Of a DNA stretch of 54,475 bases, positions 43,440 to 51,012 are shown piece after piece (the first letter of the stretch is position 1; the number at the start of each line of letters is the position of its first letter). Both the position numbers and the translations under genes were made by a program. Under the pieces are notes generated by a model that was given only the letters and a program-made list of their open reading frames with translations, searched no databases and was not told the DNA's origin. The DNA is from Neobacillus rhizosphaerae (GTDB taxonomy: Bacteria > Bacillota > Bacilli > Bacillales > Cytobacillaceae), in assembly GCF_937468385.1 (NCBI RefSeq), contig NZ_CALBWS010000038.1, positions 1 to 54,475 of the forward strand. Direction: 5' to 3'.

Positions 43440-45410
43440 TTAGGTATTAGTTTCTTGAAACGATTCAAAGCCAGCAAGCCTATCAACACAATTTGGACAA
43501 ACACCACATGGGGTTGTACTATTAGCCTGGCAAGAGTACGTTTGTGCTACTGGGACATCTAAATCAATCCCCAACTTAATGACATCTGCCTTGGAAAAGT
43601 CTCTAAATGGCATTTCTATTTGTACAGTGCCATATTCAGAAAGCATTCCAGATAATTTATCAAAGAACTCTTTTGAACAATCTATTTCTTTAGCATGATT
43701 AGAATTAATAAAGGCAGAATATACTTCCTCTATTCCCAGTGTTTGAGCAACTGAAGAAGCAATAGATAAAAATAATAGATTCCTATAGGGAAGATATAGG
43801 TCGTCGCCGCTTACTTCATCTAGCCATAAATTTGGCTCTATTATCATTCTTGAATCAGAATTTTTAAAGATGTCCTCTATGTTAATTACTTTAACATGTG
43901 AAAGTAATATTGGCGGCAATACATCTAATAATGTATTAAATTCTGTATCTGCAAAATGCTGGCCATATCTGAGGAAGACAGGCAATATTTTCTTACCTTC
44001 TCCTAGTAATTTATATGCTAAGACAGTTGAATCTAATCCCCCGGAAGCAAGTAGCAGTGCGTCATACTTTTCAATGGTTTTAAAGTCCTTTTTTCCCAAA
44101 ACATCGTACACTATGTCAATTACCTCATTCATGGAATGCACAATGTAATCTACAGATTTCTTGAGGAACAGGTTTCTGACTTTTTTATAAGGATCAAAAA
44201 GTATTACTGGTTTACCGCTTTTAACCATGTAGCCTATTTCTACATACGTTCCAGGATCATCATTTAGTATTACAGCGATTAAAACAGAGGACTTTTCAAG
44301 CAACGCTATATCTTTTTGATATGCCTCTTGTTGTTGTTCCTCTGTTTCGTTACCGGTAATTATTCCATTCTCAACCACTGGTCTGTGCGGAATAAAGTTG
44401 TGATATTTTAAATTATCATGCATTTCTTTAATTAACCTTGTATCAACATCAGGAAAATCAGGACCTGCTATATAGATATGATGTTTTTGTCTTTCTCCCC
44501 ACGATAACCTTTTCGCTGGAAGATTCTCAATATCATTAAAATCCAAATTAGATATTAGATCCTTAAATTCCTCGAAAACAAAAGTACTCGCATAAATCAT
44601 TGCAATATAGGAAGCTATCTTTAATGCTGTTTTAATTTCTCTTTGACTTTGTTGAGATAAAAAAATGGCATTAAAACAATCCCCAACCCCAACTGAGTGC
44701 ACTGTCTCTGTTTTAAATGCTGGTGCCTCATGCCATGCTTGGTTTGTTGTATCGTAATAAGTAGAACCACCTCTATTTTCTTTTAATAAAAATGAATTTG
44801 TGGTTGCCCCTAGCGAAGATAGGACTAAATTTGCCACTGAGAAGTAGTTCTGTTCAAACAGTGTTGATGAAGTTGAAAGAATGATTGTACTAAAATTAAA
44901 ATTATGTGAAATCATTTTTTCAAGTGACTCAATACCGTATTGAACATCAATGTGTAGTTTCCCATTAAAATTTTCTAGCGCGGGAAACGTATCTTCAACA
45001 CTGTATTTGCCTGGATAAATTAATATGTCTGTTGGATTGTACTCCTCAATAATTTGGTTTAGTTGCTGGTGGTTAACCGTAATTTCGGCCTCCCCCCTTA
45101 ATATATCATTATATCCTTGATCACCATTTTCAGCAGATTCTTGGATGTTCATCACGTTTGGGGAACCATTTATTTCGCCCACAATAACAGTTTGTTGCGC
45201 ATTTAGATGATTTCCGAATTTCCTGATATTACCATATAAGTATCTTGGTGCAATAGCAGCTAAAGCATAGTCACAATTAATGGCACTAAAAGCTCTTGCA
45301 CTATGGAAAATACCACCTAGCCTTAAAGGTGATTCGGAAATATCTATATGCACATCAGTAAATACTTCTCCCAGAATTAAAAAACGGTTTTGTGAATCAT
45401 TCGTGTGCAT
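43440..45410 (-). CDS. Three-domain fusion: PfkB-like kinase - nucleoside deoxyribosyltransferase-like - QueC-like
   Basis: The product has 656 residues. Domain 1 (about 1-290) looks like a PfkB/ribokinase sugar or nucleoside kinase: FLILGEVFTDVHID at the start and the catalytic-loop motif VGVGDCFNA (240-248, usually GAGD). Domain 2 (about 308-440) matches nucleoside 2-deoxyribosyltransferases: HHIYIAGPDFP, and NDDPGTYVEIGYMVKSGKPV with the catalytic Glu391. Domain 3 (about 448-656) is QueC-like (7-cyano-7-deazaguanine synthase): PP-loop LLLASGGLDSTVLAY (Asp460) and a full zinc site C627/C635/C638/C641. Its start overlaps the stop of the MGSSG-protein gene by 14 bases. No queD, queE or queF is present, so preQ0 biosynthesis for tRNA is unlikely. 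QueC-like proteins occur in the Qat and type IV CBASS defence systems. Confidence 0.85.
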   Translation of the reverse strand: MHTNDSQNRFLILGEVFTDVHIDISESPLRLGGIFHSARAFSAINCDYALAAIAPRYLYGNIRKFGNHLNAQQTVIVGEINGSPNVMNIQESAENGDQGYNDILRGEAEITVNHQQLNQIIEEYNPTDILIYPGKYSVEDTFPALENFNGKLHIDVQYGIESLEKMISHNFNFSTIILSTSSTLFEQNYFSVANLVLSSLGATTNSFLLKENRGGSTYYDTTNQAWHEAPAFKTETVHSVGVGDCFNAIFLSQQSQREIKTALKIASYIAMIYASTFVFEEFKDLISNLDFNDIENLPAKRLSWGERQKHHIYIAGPDFPDVDTRLIKEMHDNLKYHNFIPHRPVVENGIITGNETEEQQQEAYQKDIALLEKSSVLIAVILNDDPGTYVEIGYMVKSGKPVILFDPYKKVRNLFLKKSVDYIVHSMNEVIDIVYDVLGKKDFKTIEKYDALLLASGGLDSTVLAYKLLGEGKKILPVFLRYGQHFADTEFNTLLDVLPPILLSHVKVINIEDIFKNSDSRMIIEPNLWLDEVSGDDLYLPYRNLLFLSIASSVAQTLGIEEVYSAFINSNHAKEIDCSKEFFDKLSGMLSEYGTVQIEMPFRDFSKADVIKLGIDLDVPVAQTYSCQANSTTPCGVCPNCVDRLAGFESFQETNT

Positions 45411-45756
45411 TTAAATCCACATCCACTTTTGGAATAGGTCTTAAGGCGCTATAAACTACATTCCCTCTGTAGCTAAATCCTTTTCTCATACACGCTAGTA
45501 AGCTACTATATGTACTAGGTAAAAAACCGATTTCTTCACCGGTTGTTTCAGACAATACAACCAAACGCCCATTTTTTAGTTGGTCGCTCAATACGACTGG
45601 TTCCATTATCACTGGAACATTTCCATGTACATTAAAATATTCTAACCGTCCTACTTCCTCAAGCCCAACATTTTTTCTCTCAGTACGACACATGTCTTTG
45701 GTTGGATTAGTGTTACCTGGATAATTCCCAAAATTTCCTACCCCAGAACTCCCCAT
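45397..45756 (-). CDS. Small MGSSG-type protein, putative substrate or partner of the QueC-like fusion
   Basis: The product has 119 residues. The start is the ATG (45754-45756) about 10 bases after GGGGG; upstream in-frame codons lack a site. The N-terminus MGSSGVGNFGNYPG is a flexible Gly/Ser/Asn tail in which removal of Met would expose Gly. The rest is a compact beta-rich module: SEYF-like VGRLEYFNVHGNVPVIM, then GRLVVLSETTGEEIGFLPST, SSLLACMRKGFSYRGNVV and PIPKVDVDL. The family has no function I know. Tight coupling to the QueC-like gene and the exposed Gly suggest a covalent or binding partner. Confidence 0.75.
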   Translation of the reverse strand: MGSSGVGNFGNYPGNTNPTKDMCRTERKNVGLEEVGRLEYFNVHGNVPVIMEPVVLSDQLKNGRLVVLSETTGEEIGFLPSTYSSLLACMRKGFSYRGNVVYSALRPIPKVDVDLNAHE

Positions 45757-45839
45757 AATGAATATGCCCCCAACAATAATTATTTTATTGACAGTATTCG
45801 GCAAATTTGCGTTAAATCCTTCTTATTTTGATAAATTTC

Positions 45840-46295
45840 TCACACATTAATGTCAAATATTTCTAATCTCCTCTTTCTGTAAATCATTTTTCCTGTCAGT
45901 GTACTACTTGTTTCAAGAATATAAGGTAAAAGGCATGTAAAACTTTCAGGGGTATTGTCATACGAATATATTTTTTCTGTTTCAACCCAAGCTATCTCGC
46001 CTTCATCAGACTCACTTAGATTTCCGGAAAATTCTTTAGCGTGAAATAACATCAGCACATCACTGCTTTTTTGATATTCATTCGTAACTGTAATAATTCC
46101 TCTAAAACTCACATTATCTATCTCTAGACCTGTTTCCTCTTGTATTTCTCTTTTACATGCTTCAATAGGAGATTCATACGCTTCCACTTTCCCGCCAGGT
46201 GCGTTCCATAATCCTTTAAACGGTTTCTTTACTCTTTTCTGTAAAAGTAGTTGATCGTTGTTCTCAACAAAGCACATAGTAAATATATTGCTCAT
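45840..46295 (-). CDS. NUDIX hydrolase
   Basis: The product has 151 residues. The Nudix box GGKVEAYESPIEACKREIQE-ETGLE fits Gx5Ex7REUxEExGU fully, so the Mg2+ site is intact. The sequence GLWNAPGGKVE is like MutT/8-oxo-dGTP diphosphatases (YtkD or MutT-like). It would hydrolyse a nucleoside di- or triphosphate or a related X-linked diphosphate. GAGGTGAATT precedes the ATG. It is the first gene of the leftward cassette, 83 bases before the MGSSG-protein gene. With the kinase, transferase and QueC-like domains it suggests nucleotide or nucleobase turnover. Confidence 0.92.
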   Translation of the reverse strand: MSNIFTMCFVENNDQLLLQKRVKKPFKGLWNAPGGKVEAYESPIEACKREIQEETGLEIDNVSFRGIITVTNEYQKSSDVLMLFHAKEFSGNLSESDEGEIAWVETEKIYSYDNTPESFTCLLPYILETSSTLTGKMIYRKRRLEIFDINV

Positions 46296-46560
46296 AATTC
46301 ACCTCGAAATATTTATATATATTTTTAAGGTATCATGCAAAGTGTTCGTGTCAATCTAAATTTATTTGAACAGTGAATGAAATGTATTTTTTATCAAAAT
46401 ATCTCTACATAAAAAGATCGGCCGCAGCTCGTGTCAAGGCCCATTTAAAATTCCCCATAAGGCCTTCTCAGTTCTTATGTTTCTGTTTTTTCAGCTACTT
46501 CTCCCTGAGGTCTGTAACTATCACCTTTCAAGTTGAAAAAACGGGATTGATGCATAATAA

Positions 46561-46626
46561 AGTGCCTGTCACCACCCGCATAATGTCGATCTGTTATCGA
46601 CAAATTATGGATGGTAACAGGCACCT
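46561..46626. repeat. MITE/REP-like hairpin element
   Basis: AGTGCCTGTCACCACCCGC and onwards (46561-46590) is imperfectly complementary to the arm at 46596-46626, giving a stem of about 28 bp. The GGTGCCTGTCACC end is shared with 37652. The region 46296-46854 holds no gene besides this and repeat B. Confidence 0.65.
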
Positions 46627-46654
46627 CAAATTAATTTATATTAAAACTATTTTC

Positions 46655-46715
46655 GCCACTGCTTCACTATGTGTGGACTGTAATTGACAACACAAAGGGA
46701 TGTTGGTGGGTTTAC
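46655..46715 (+). repeat. Dispersed repeat family B, copy 5 (variant)
   Basis: It has TGTGTGGACTGTAATTGACA, ACACAAAGGGATGTTGG and TGGGTTTACCAACT. It is nearly identical to copy 6 and a diverged subtype of copies 1-4. Confidence 0.65.
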
Positions 46716-46854
46716 CAACTTTGAAGACTATTTTCCCTTTACAAAATTCAATCATTAAATTGAGTTTAGATCAGATAAGCTCTTTCTTTAAGAGGACTGT
46801 AAACTTGGTAAATACTATTAACATAATATAAATTTTCTTAGGGAGGCTTACCGA

Positions 46855-47037
46855 GTGAAGATTGAGAAAAAGAAAAGATTAGTACTTAAAGCAAAACGTA
46901 TTTTAAATCAAGAAACCTATCCAAATTTAAAAATCAAACCCTTTGATAAAACGAAAATCAAGAGAGCCCGCGACTGGTTTGGCAACGATGAAAAAGTACA
47001 GGATGTAATATTAAAACATTTAAATATCCCTAAGTAG
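46855..47037 (+). CDS. Small basic protein of unknown function
   Basis: The product has 60 residues starting with GTG, 9 bases after GGGAGG. It is Lys-rich at the N-terminus (KIEKKKRLVLKAKRILN) with an amphipathic end (RARDWFGNDEKVQDVILKHL). It could bind nucleic acid, but no motif supports this. It stands alone. Confidence 0.5.
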   Translation: MKIEKKKRLVLKAKRILNQETYPNLKIKPFDKTKIKRARDWFGNDEKVQDVILKHLNIPK

Positions 47038-47176
47038 TGTAATATTTCACAAACTCATAGAGGAGATCCTTATTAAAGCATCGTATCTGTTAACTTAAAA
47101 TACTTATCAATGTTTCTTTAATAAGTCCATCATTAAGAATAAAGAAACAATGTAGCAATAAATGGAATGAATTTTA

Positions 47177-47965
47177 TTATTCAGTTTCTTTTTTTTCACC
47201 AAGAACCGCTTCTCTAGTTTTTTCTACTCTTATAGTTGATTCTTGAACGGACTTTTCAAAAACAATATCTTTGACATATTTTTTTAACTCTGGTTTGCCG
47301 AATAATGTTTCTTTAAGAGAATCATTTGTTAATTTATAACCTTCAAGAACTTTGCTTTTATCATCAAGGATAGCTTGGATACCTTGATTTATCGCATCTT
47401 CATAAATCAACTTTCGGTAACTCTCAGTGTATTCCTTTCTAAATAATCCTACAAAACTATCAAAATAACTCTTGTCAAACATAGGAATATAAGCTAATTC
47501 TAATGCTGGTACTTTAATGTGTAAAATCTTGGATTTTTCATCAAAATAAAAATCTTCTTTTTTGATATTTTTCAAATCATAACCAAGCATAAAGTAACCA
47601 AACAAATGAATGTTGTATTCTTTTCCGAAAAGATACTTTCCGAATTTTTTGCCTGTTGTTTCAAGCCAAATATCATCATCTTGATTTTTCAAAAATTCAT
47701 AAGTGTCATCTTCGGTGTAATCGAAGTCTTGGATATCCTCATATCCGAAATGTTTGCTGATTTCTCGCACCTTATCATATGCGACATTTTCTACGATGAC
47801 CTCACCTTCTATTGCTGTTGTTGCTTTTACTACTTTTTCTTCTCCACCTTCCAAAAGCATATATGTTCCTGCTGATCCAACGGAGGCACAAAGCAAGGCA
47901 AAAACAATGGTAATAACAATTCTTTTCTTCGATGATTGCTTCTTATTAACTCTAAATTCTGGCAT
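47177..47965 (-). CDS. Membrane-anchored protein, DUF4230-like
   Basis: The product has 262 residues with a basic N-terminus, one membrane helix (about 15-37: RIVITIVFALLCASVGSAGT) and an outer domain. The layout (short strand after the helix, VREISKHFGYEDIQDFDYTE, a GYDLKNIKKEDFYFDEKSKI segment and a helical C-terminus with LFRKEYTESYRKLIYEDAIN) resembles DUF4230 proteins, whose function is unknown. GGAGAG precedes the ATG. It is transcribed leftward by itself. Confidence 0.6.
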   Translation of the reverse strand: MPEFRVNKKQSSKKRIVITIVFALLCASVGSAGTYMLLEGGEEKVVKATTAIEGEVIVENVAYDKVREISKHFGYEDIQDFDYTEDDTYEFLKNQDDDIWLETTGKKFGKYLFGKEYNIHLFGYFMLGYDLKNIKKEDFYFDEKSKILHIKVPALELAYIPMFDKSYFDSFVGLFRKEYTESYRKLIYEDAINQGIQAILDDKSKVLEGYKLTNDSLKETLFGKPELKKYVKDIVFEKSVQESTIRVEKTREAVLGEKKETE

Positions 47966-48101
47966 AATTTTTTTCTCTCCATTATTTTTATATACTTATA
48001 TAACATATTTAGATTTGGTCAAACTCATCTTTCTGGTATTCATCAGAGTTTGGTTTTCATAATACCACTTAAAGTAATCTGTATTATCATCTTACCTAGT
48101 T

Positions 48102-48365
48102 TTAGACTACATCGTATCCAGTTTTCTTCTTAACAGCTTCTTTATCGGTTGTAAAAAAATAAGTAGCTCCATCTTTAGAATACGATTCACCGTACCAAAT
48201 CCCCTTATTAATAGCAGACCAATTGAAACGTTAAGAATTTGTTTCTTTTTTGAAAAATCTCGCCGCCTCCTGAATACTAGGACATTCTGCTATTAATTCT
48301 TCTCCTTTGAAAATATTTACGGGGATTTCGATTTTGTTTTGTATAATTGGTCTTTTTCTCTCCAT
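48102..48365 (-). pseudogene. Small gene with an internal stop, NUMOD-like
   Basis: From the ATG at 48365 the frame reads MERKRPIIQNKIEIPVNIFK to KKETNS, then a TAA, and continues in the same frame as RFNWSAINKGIWYGESYSKD to GYDVV and a stop (88 codons in all). The segment CPSIQEAARFF plus NWSAINKGIWYG recalls the NUMOD1-type helix-turn-helix units of homing-endonuclease-like proteins. The single stop makes it a likely recent pseudogene or suppressed gene. Confidence 0.55.
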
Positions 48366-48390
48366 ATTGACACCTGTCTATTTATAATTT

Positions 48391-49473
48391 TTATTCATCT
48401 GTATTTAGTTCAAAAAACTCTAAAACTTTATCAATAGTATATTGACTTCTCAATTTATAGGCACTGTTCTGATTAGCTTTTAAACCCTTCACCCAATAAG
48501 CTTCTTCCTTAGATACATTGGCTGACCATTTTACTTTAACAACATACTCACACTTCTCAAGATCTTCTACATCGTGAAACATATTGGTTGCTTTGAGGTT
48601 TAGATCTGACATTTTAACATCTGTTTCATTAACCTTAAATGTAACATCTTTTATAGGTTTAACAGTTTCTATTACTGTACCAATACCGACATATCCACTT
48701 TTAGGTATCATACAAAATATTCTAGCACCAACAAATAATTGGTTTAATGTCCTACTATACCACCGTCCACCACCTGCTGAAATAAATCCATATTTTACTG
48801 CATCTTCCCATTTTCTAGATGCCTTATCTTCAAAATTAACTACAAAATCTTGTTTATTCCATTTTTCCTTTTTATTCTCTACTTTTGTATTACTAGATTT
48901 CTCATCTATTACATTAGGATCTAAAAGCCAACTTCTAGTTAAAAAAAGTTGTTCCCCCTCTTCGAAATAACGGAAGAAAACAGCATTGATTGGAACGTCA
49001 TAATTATTTGATAAGTAATTAATTATTCTCTCTGTCTCACTATCAAGTTGTGACGAAACAATTGTAATTTGGTGTGTGTCATTTAACTTATCTGGTAAAC
49101 TATCATCAAACTTCTCAGCAAATGCTTCTTCTAATGGGCAGTTATTTTTATCTTCGTATATTCTCAATACTTGATCATATGAAAGATTCTGTACCCAGGA
49201 AGCATAGTCTAATGCTTGAGCTACTACTTCTCTAGGTGCTCTATTCTTCTTTAATTCAATAATATGAAGGTTGCCCTCTCCATCTATTGCGAGCATATCT
49301 AGATATTTCCCATACTCTGTTTGAACTTGCCTACCAATCAATAAAAGATCATCAGATAATATAGACAAATCTTTCGACAATATATCTTCCAACTTTCTTT
49401 CTGATTCAATTACTGAGAAATCCACCTTTTTTATACCGCCATTTACCTTCCATATCCCAACTTCTATAGGCAT
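48391..49473 (-). CDS. DUF91/NucS-like PD-(D/E)XK nuclease family protein
   Basis: The product has 360 residues. The N-terminal half has the nuclease core KYLDMLAIDGEGNLHIIELK (D-x14ish-ELK), followed by APREVVAQALDYASWV, typical of DUF91/NucS-like and related restriction-type nucleases. The C-terminal half (about 215-360) is a separate domain (WEDAVKYGFISAGGGRWYSR, FVGARIFCMIPKSGYVGIG) resembling modules that bind modified DNA or are found in restriction systems. The start is the ATG (first base 49473) after AAAGAGGTGTGAG. A deleted relic of a paralogue is at 51811-51940. A role in DNA restriction is inferred. Confidence 0.75.
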   Translation of the reverse strand: MPIEVGIWKVNGGIKKVDFSVIESERKLEDILSKDLSILSDDLLLIGRQVQTEYGKYLDMLAIDGEGNLHIIELKKNRAPREVVAQALDYASWVQNLSYDQVLRIYEDKNNCPLEEAFAEKFDDSLPDKLNDTHQITIVSSQLDSETERIINYLSNNYDVPINAVFFRYFEEGEQLFLTRSWLLDPNVIDEKSSNTKVENKKEKWNKQDFVVNFEDKASRKWEDAVKYGFISAGGGRWYSRTLNQLFVGARIFCMIPKSGYVGIGTVIETVKPIKDVTFKVNETDVKMSDLNLKATNMFHDVEDLEKCEYVVKVKWSANVSKEEAYWVKGLKANQNSAYKLRSQYTIDKVLEFFELNTDE

Positions 49474-49580
49474 ATACTCACACCTCTTTATAATATTATT
49501 AAAAAGAAAAAATAGTAATTTCCGCACTTAATTTTATAGTATAATATTACCATAATTTCCTAAGAGAAAGGTGAGTAAAG

Positions 49581-50261
49581 TTGTCTAAAACAAAATCTTT
49601 AACACACGACGCAATAATGAAGGCATTAGATTGGTCTTATGATAAAGCAATTAATGGTGGTGTTCCGGGAATGGACACCGCCATAGAATTAGCTGATAGT
49701 TACTTACAAAAGAGTGGGACCTTAAATGAAAAAATTAAAAGTTTAATACTGTGGCAAAACACCAAAAGTGCTACTAGTGGATTTTTAACAGGTTTAGGAG
49801 GACTTATTACATTACCTGTTGCAGTACCCGCCAATATAACTAGCGTTATTCTAGTTCAAATGAGAATGGTTGCGGCTATTGCACATATGGGTGGTTATGA
49901 TGTAAAAGATGACCAGGTTAAATCTTTTGTTTATGCCTGTTTAGCTGGAAATGGAGCAAAAGATATTCTTAAAAACGCAGGCGTTCAGATAGGAAAAAAA
50001 CTTGCAGTAACCGGTATTAAAAAAATCCCTTTCGAAGTAATAAAAAAAATCAACCAAGCTGTAGGCTTTCGTTTACTAACAAAGTTTGGAGAAAAAGGTG
50101 TCATAAATTTAGGTAAGATGGTGCCTTTAGCAGGAGGAATTATTGGCGGTACCGTAGATGCAGTTGCTACAAATACTATAGGAAGTGTTGCTTACAAGCT
50201 GTTTATTCAAGAGCAAAACTTTAAAAGAAATGATGAACCTGAAATTATTGATATGGTATAG
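49581..50261 (+). CDS. EcsC family protein
   Basis: The product has 226 residues, starting with TTG after AAGGTGAG. The EcsC core is GFLTGLGGLITLPVAVPANI, followed by an amphipathic QMRMVAAIAHMGGYD and later MVPLAGGIIGGTVDAVAT. EcsC proteins are peripheral membrane or hydrophobic proteins with unclear function and recur in phage-defence neighbourhoods. It is divergent from the DUF91 nuclease (108-base gap) and followed by a small McrA-N-like gene in the same direction. Confidence 0.85.
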   Translation: MSKTKSLTHDAIMKALDWSYDKAINGGVPGMDTAIELADSYLQKSGTLNEKIKSLILWQNTKSATSGFLTGLGGLITLPVAVPANITSVILVQMRMVAAIAHMGGYDVKDDQVKSFVYACLAGNGAKDILKNAGVQIGKKLAVTGIKKIPFEVIKKINQAVGFRLLTKFGEKGVINLGKMVPLAGGIIGGTVDAVATNTIGSVAYKLFIQEQNFKRNDEPEIIDMV

Positions 50262-50340
50262 GATTAAAGGGTCTGTTTTAAATTTAAGATAAGTTAAAGG
50301 ATGTATACTACAAAATTAATTTAAGCTGAGGGTGACTTCT

Positions 50341-50706
50341 ATGAAAATAACCAGTGAAATATTTATTCGTTGTTACTATTATGCAAAAAAAGTCTATCAA
50401 AGACAGATTGATAGAACAACAGCTACAAACAATTTATTTAGTGAGTTAGGAATGAACCAAGGTAGTGCTGGAGATTATATTGAGGCATTTGGATCAATGA
50501 CGAATGGGGAAAGATATACTAGAACCATTAATACTGAAGCTACTCGTTATTATTTAGAAAATATTAAAAATGATTTTGGTCTCGATCAACTAAAGATTGC
50601 TTTGAAAGCGGTAGACCTTCATACAAAATACTATGGGAATTTAGGCAGGGGACATTTAAGAAGTATTGAAAATGTTGTAGATGAGTATAAGGAAAACATT
50701 TCTTAA
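50341..50706 (+). CDS. Small protein resembling the ScoMcrA N-terminal head domain
   Basis: The product has 121 residues. The start is the ATG at 50341, 5 bases after GGGTG. The helical pattern ATNNLFSELGMNQGSAGDYI, AFGSMTNGERYTRTINTEAT, RYYLENIKNDFGLDQLKIAL and VDLHTKYYG is like the N-terminal domain of ScoMcrA-type restriction proteins, which in other genomes is fused to SRA/HNH nucleases. Here it stands alone, which would be a stripped or accessory form. An 80-base gap follows EcsC. Confidence 0.55.
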   Translation: MKITSEIFIRCYYYAKKVYQRQIDRTTATNNLFSELGMNQGSAGDYIEAFGSMTNGERYTRTINTEATRYYLENIKNDFGLDQLKIALKAVDLHTKYYGNLGRGHLRSIENVVDEYKENIS

Positions 50707-50811
50707 AAAATTTTTAAAGGATGTATATTTTAAAATGAATCTATTTTTTGTAAATACCGTTAATGTTCTTTAAATGATTAAGCTTCTCCATATTATTACT
50801 AGTACATACAT

Positions 50812-50841
50812 AAACCCTTTGCTAAAACTGGCAAAGGGTTT
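50812..50841 (+). terminator. Rho-independent terminator
   Basis: AAACCCTTTGC pairs exactly with GCAAAGGGTTT around TAAAACTG. It ends the EcsC/McrA-N-like unit. Confidence 0.8.
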
Positions 50842-50867
50842 ATCAAGGTCTGGTTTCGTATTACATT

Positions 50868-50925
50868 TCCAACTTGTGTGGACTGTAATTGACAACACAT
50901 TGGGATGTTGGTGGGTTTATCAACT
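50868..50925 (+). repeat. Dispersed repeat family B, copy 6 (variant)
   Basis: CTTGTGTGGACTGTAATTGA, CAACACATTGGGATGTTGG and GGGTTTATCAACT are close to copy 5. Confidence 0.65.
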
Positions 50926-51012
50926 TCCCCCCTCACTATCTAGTCTTTACTTCTTGAAAATATACTCCTCCTACAAGTTTGTTAATGGAAAAACAATCTT
51001 GTTAAGTAAATG

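Noticed and set aside
43440..45410. Ordinary queuosine biosynthesis gene queC
   Set aside because: It is fused to two other domains and no queD, queE or queF is adjacent.
46373..46687. 104-residue rightward frame
   Set aside because: It runs through the hairpin element and repeat B copy, so it is not a real gene.
2250..50925. Repeat family B as a CRISPR array
   Set aside because: The copies are kilobases apart with no regular spacers and match a recombinase tail.
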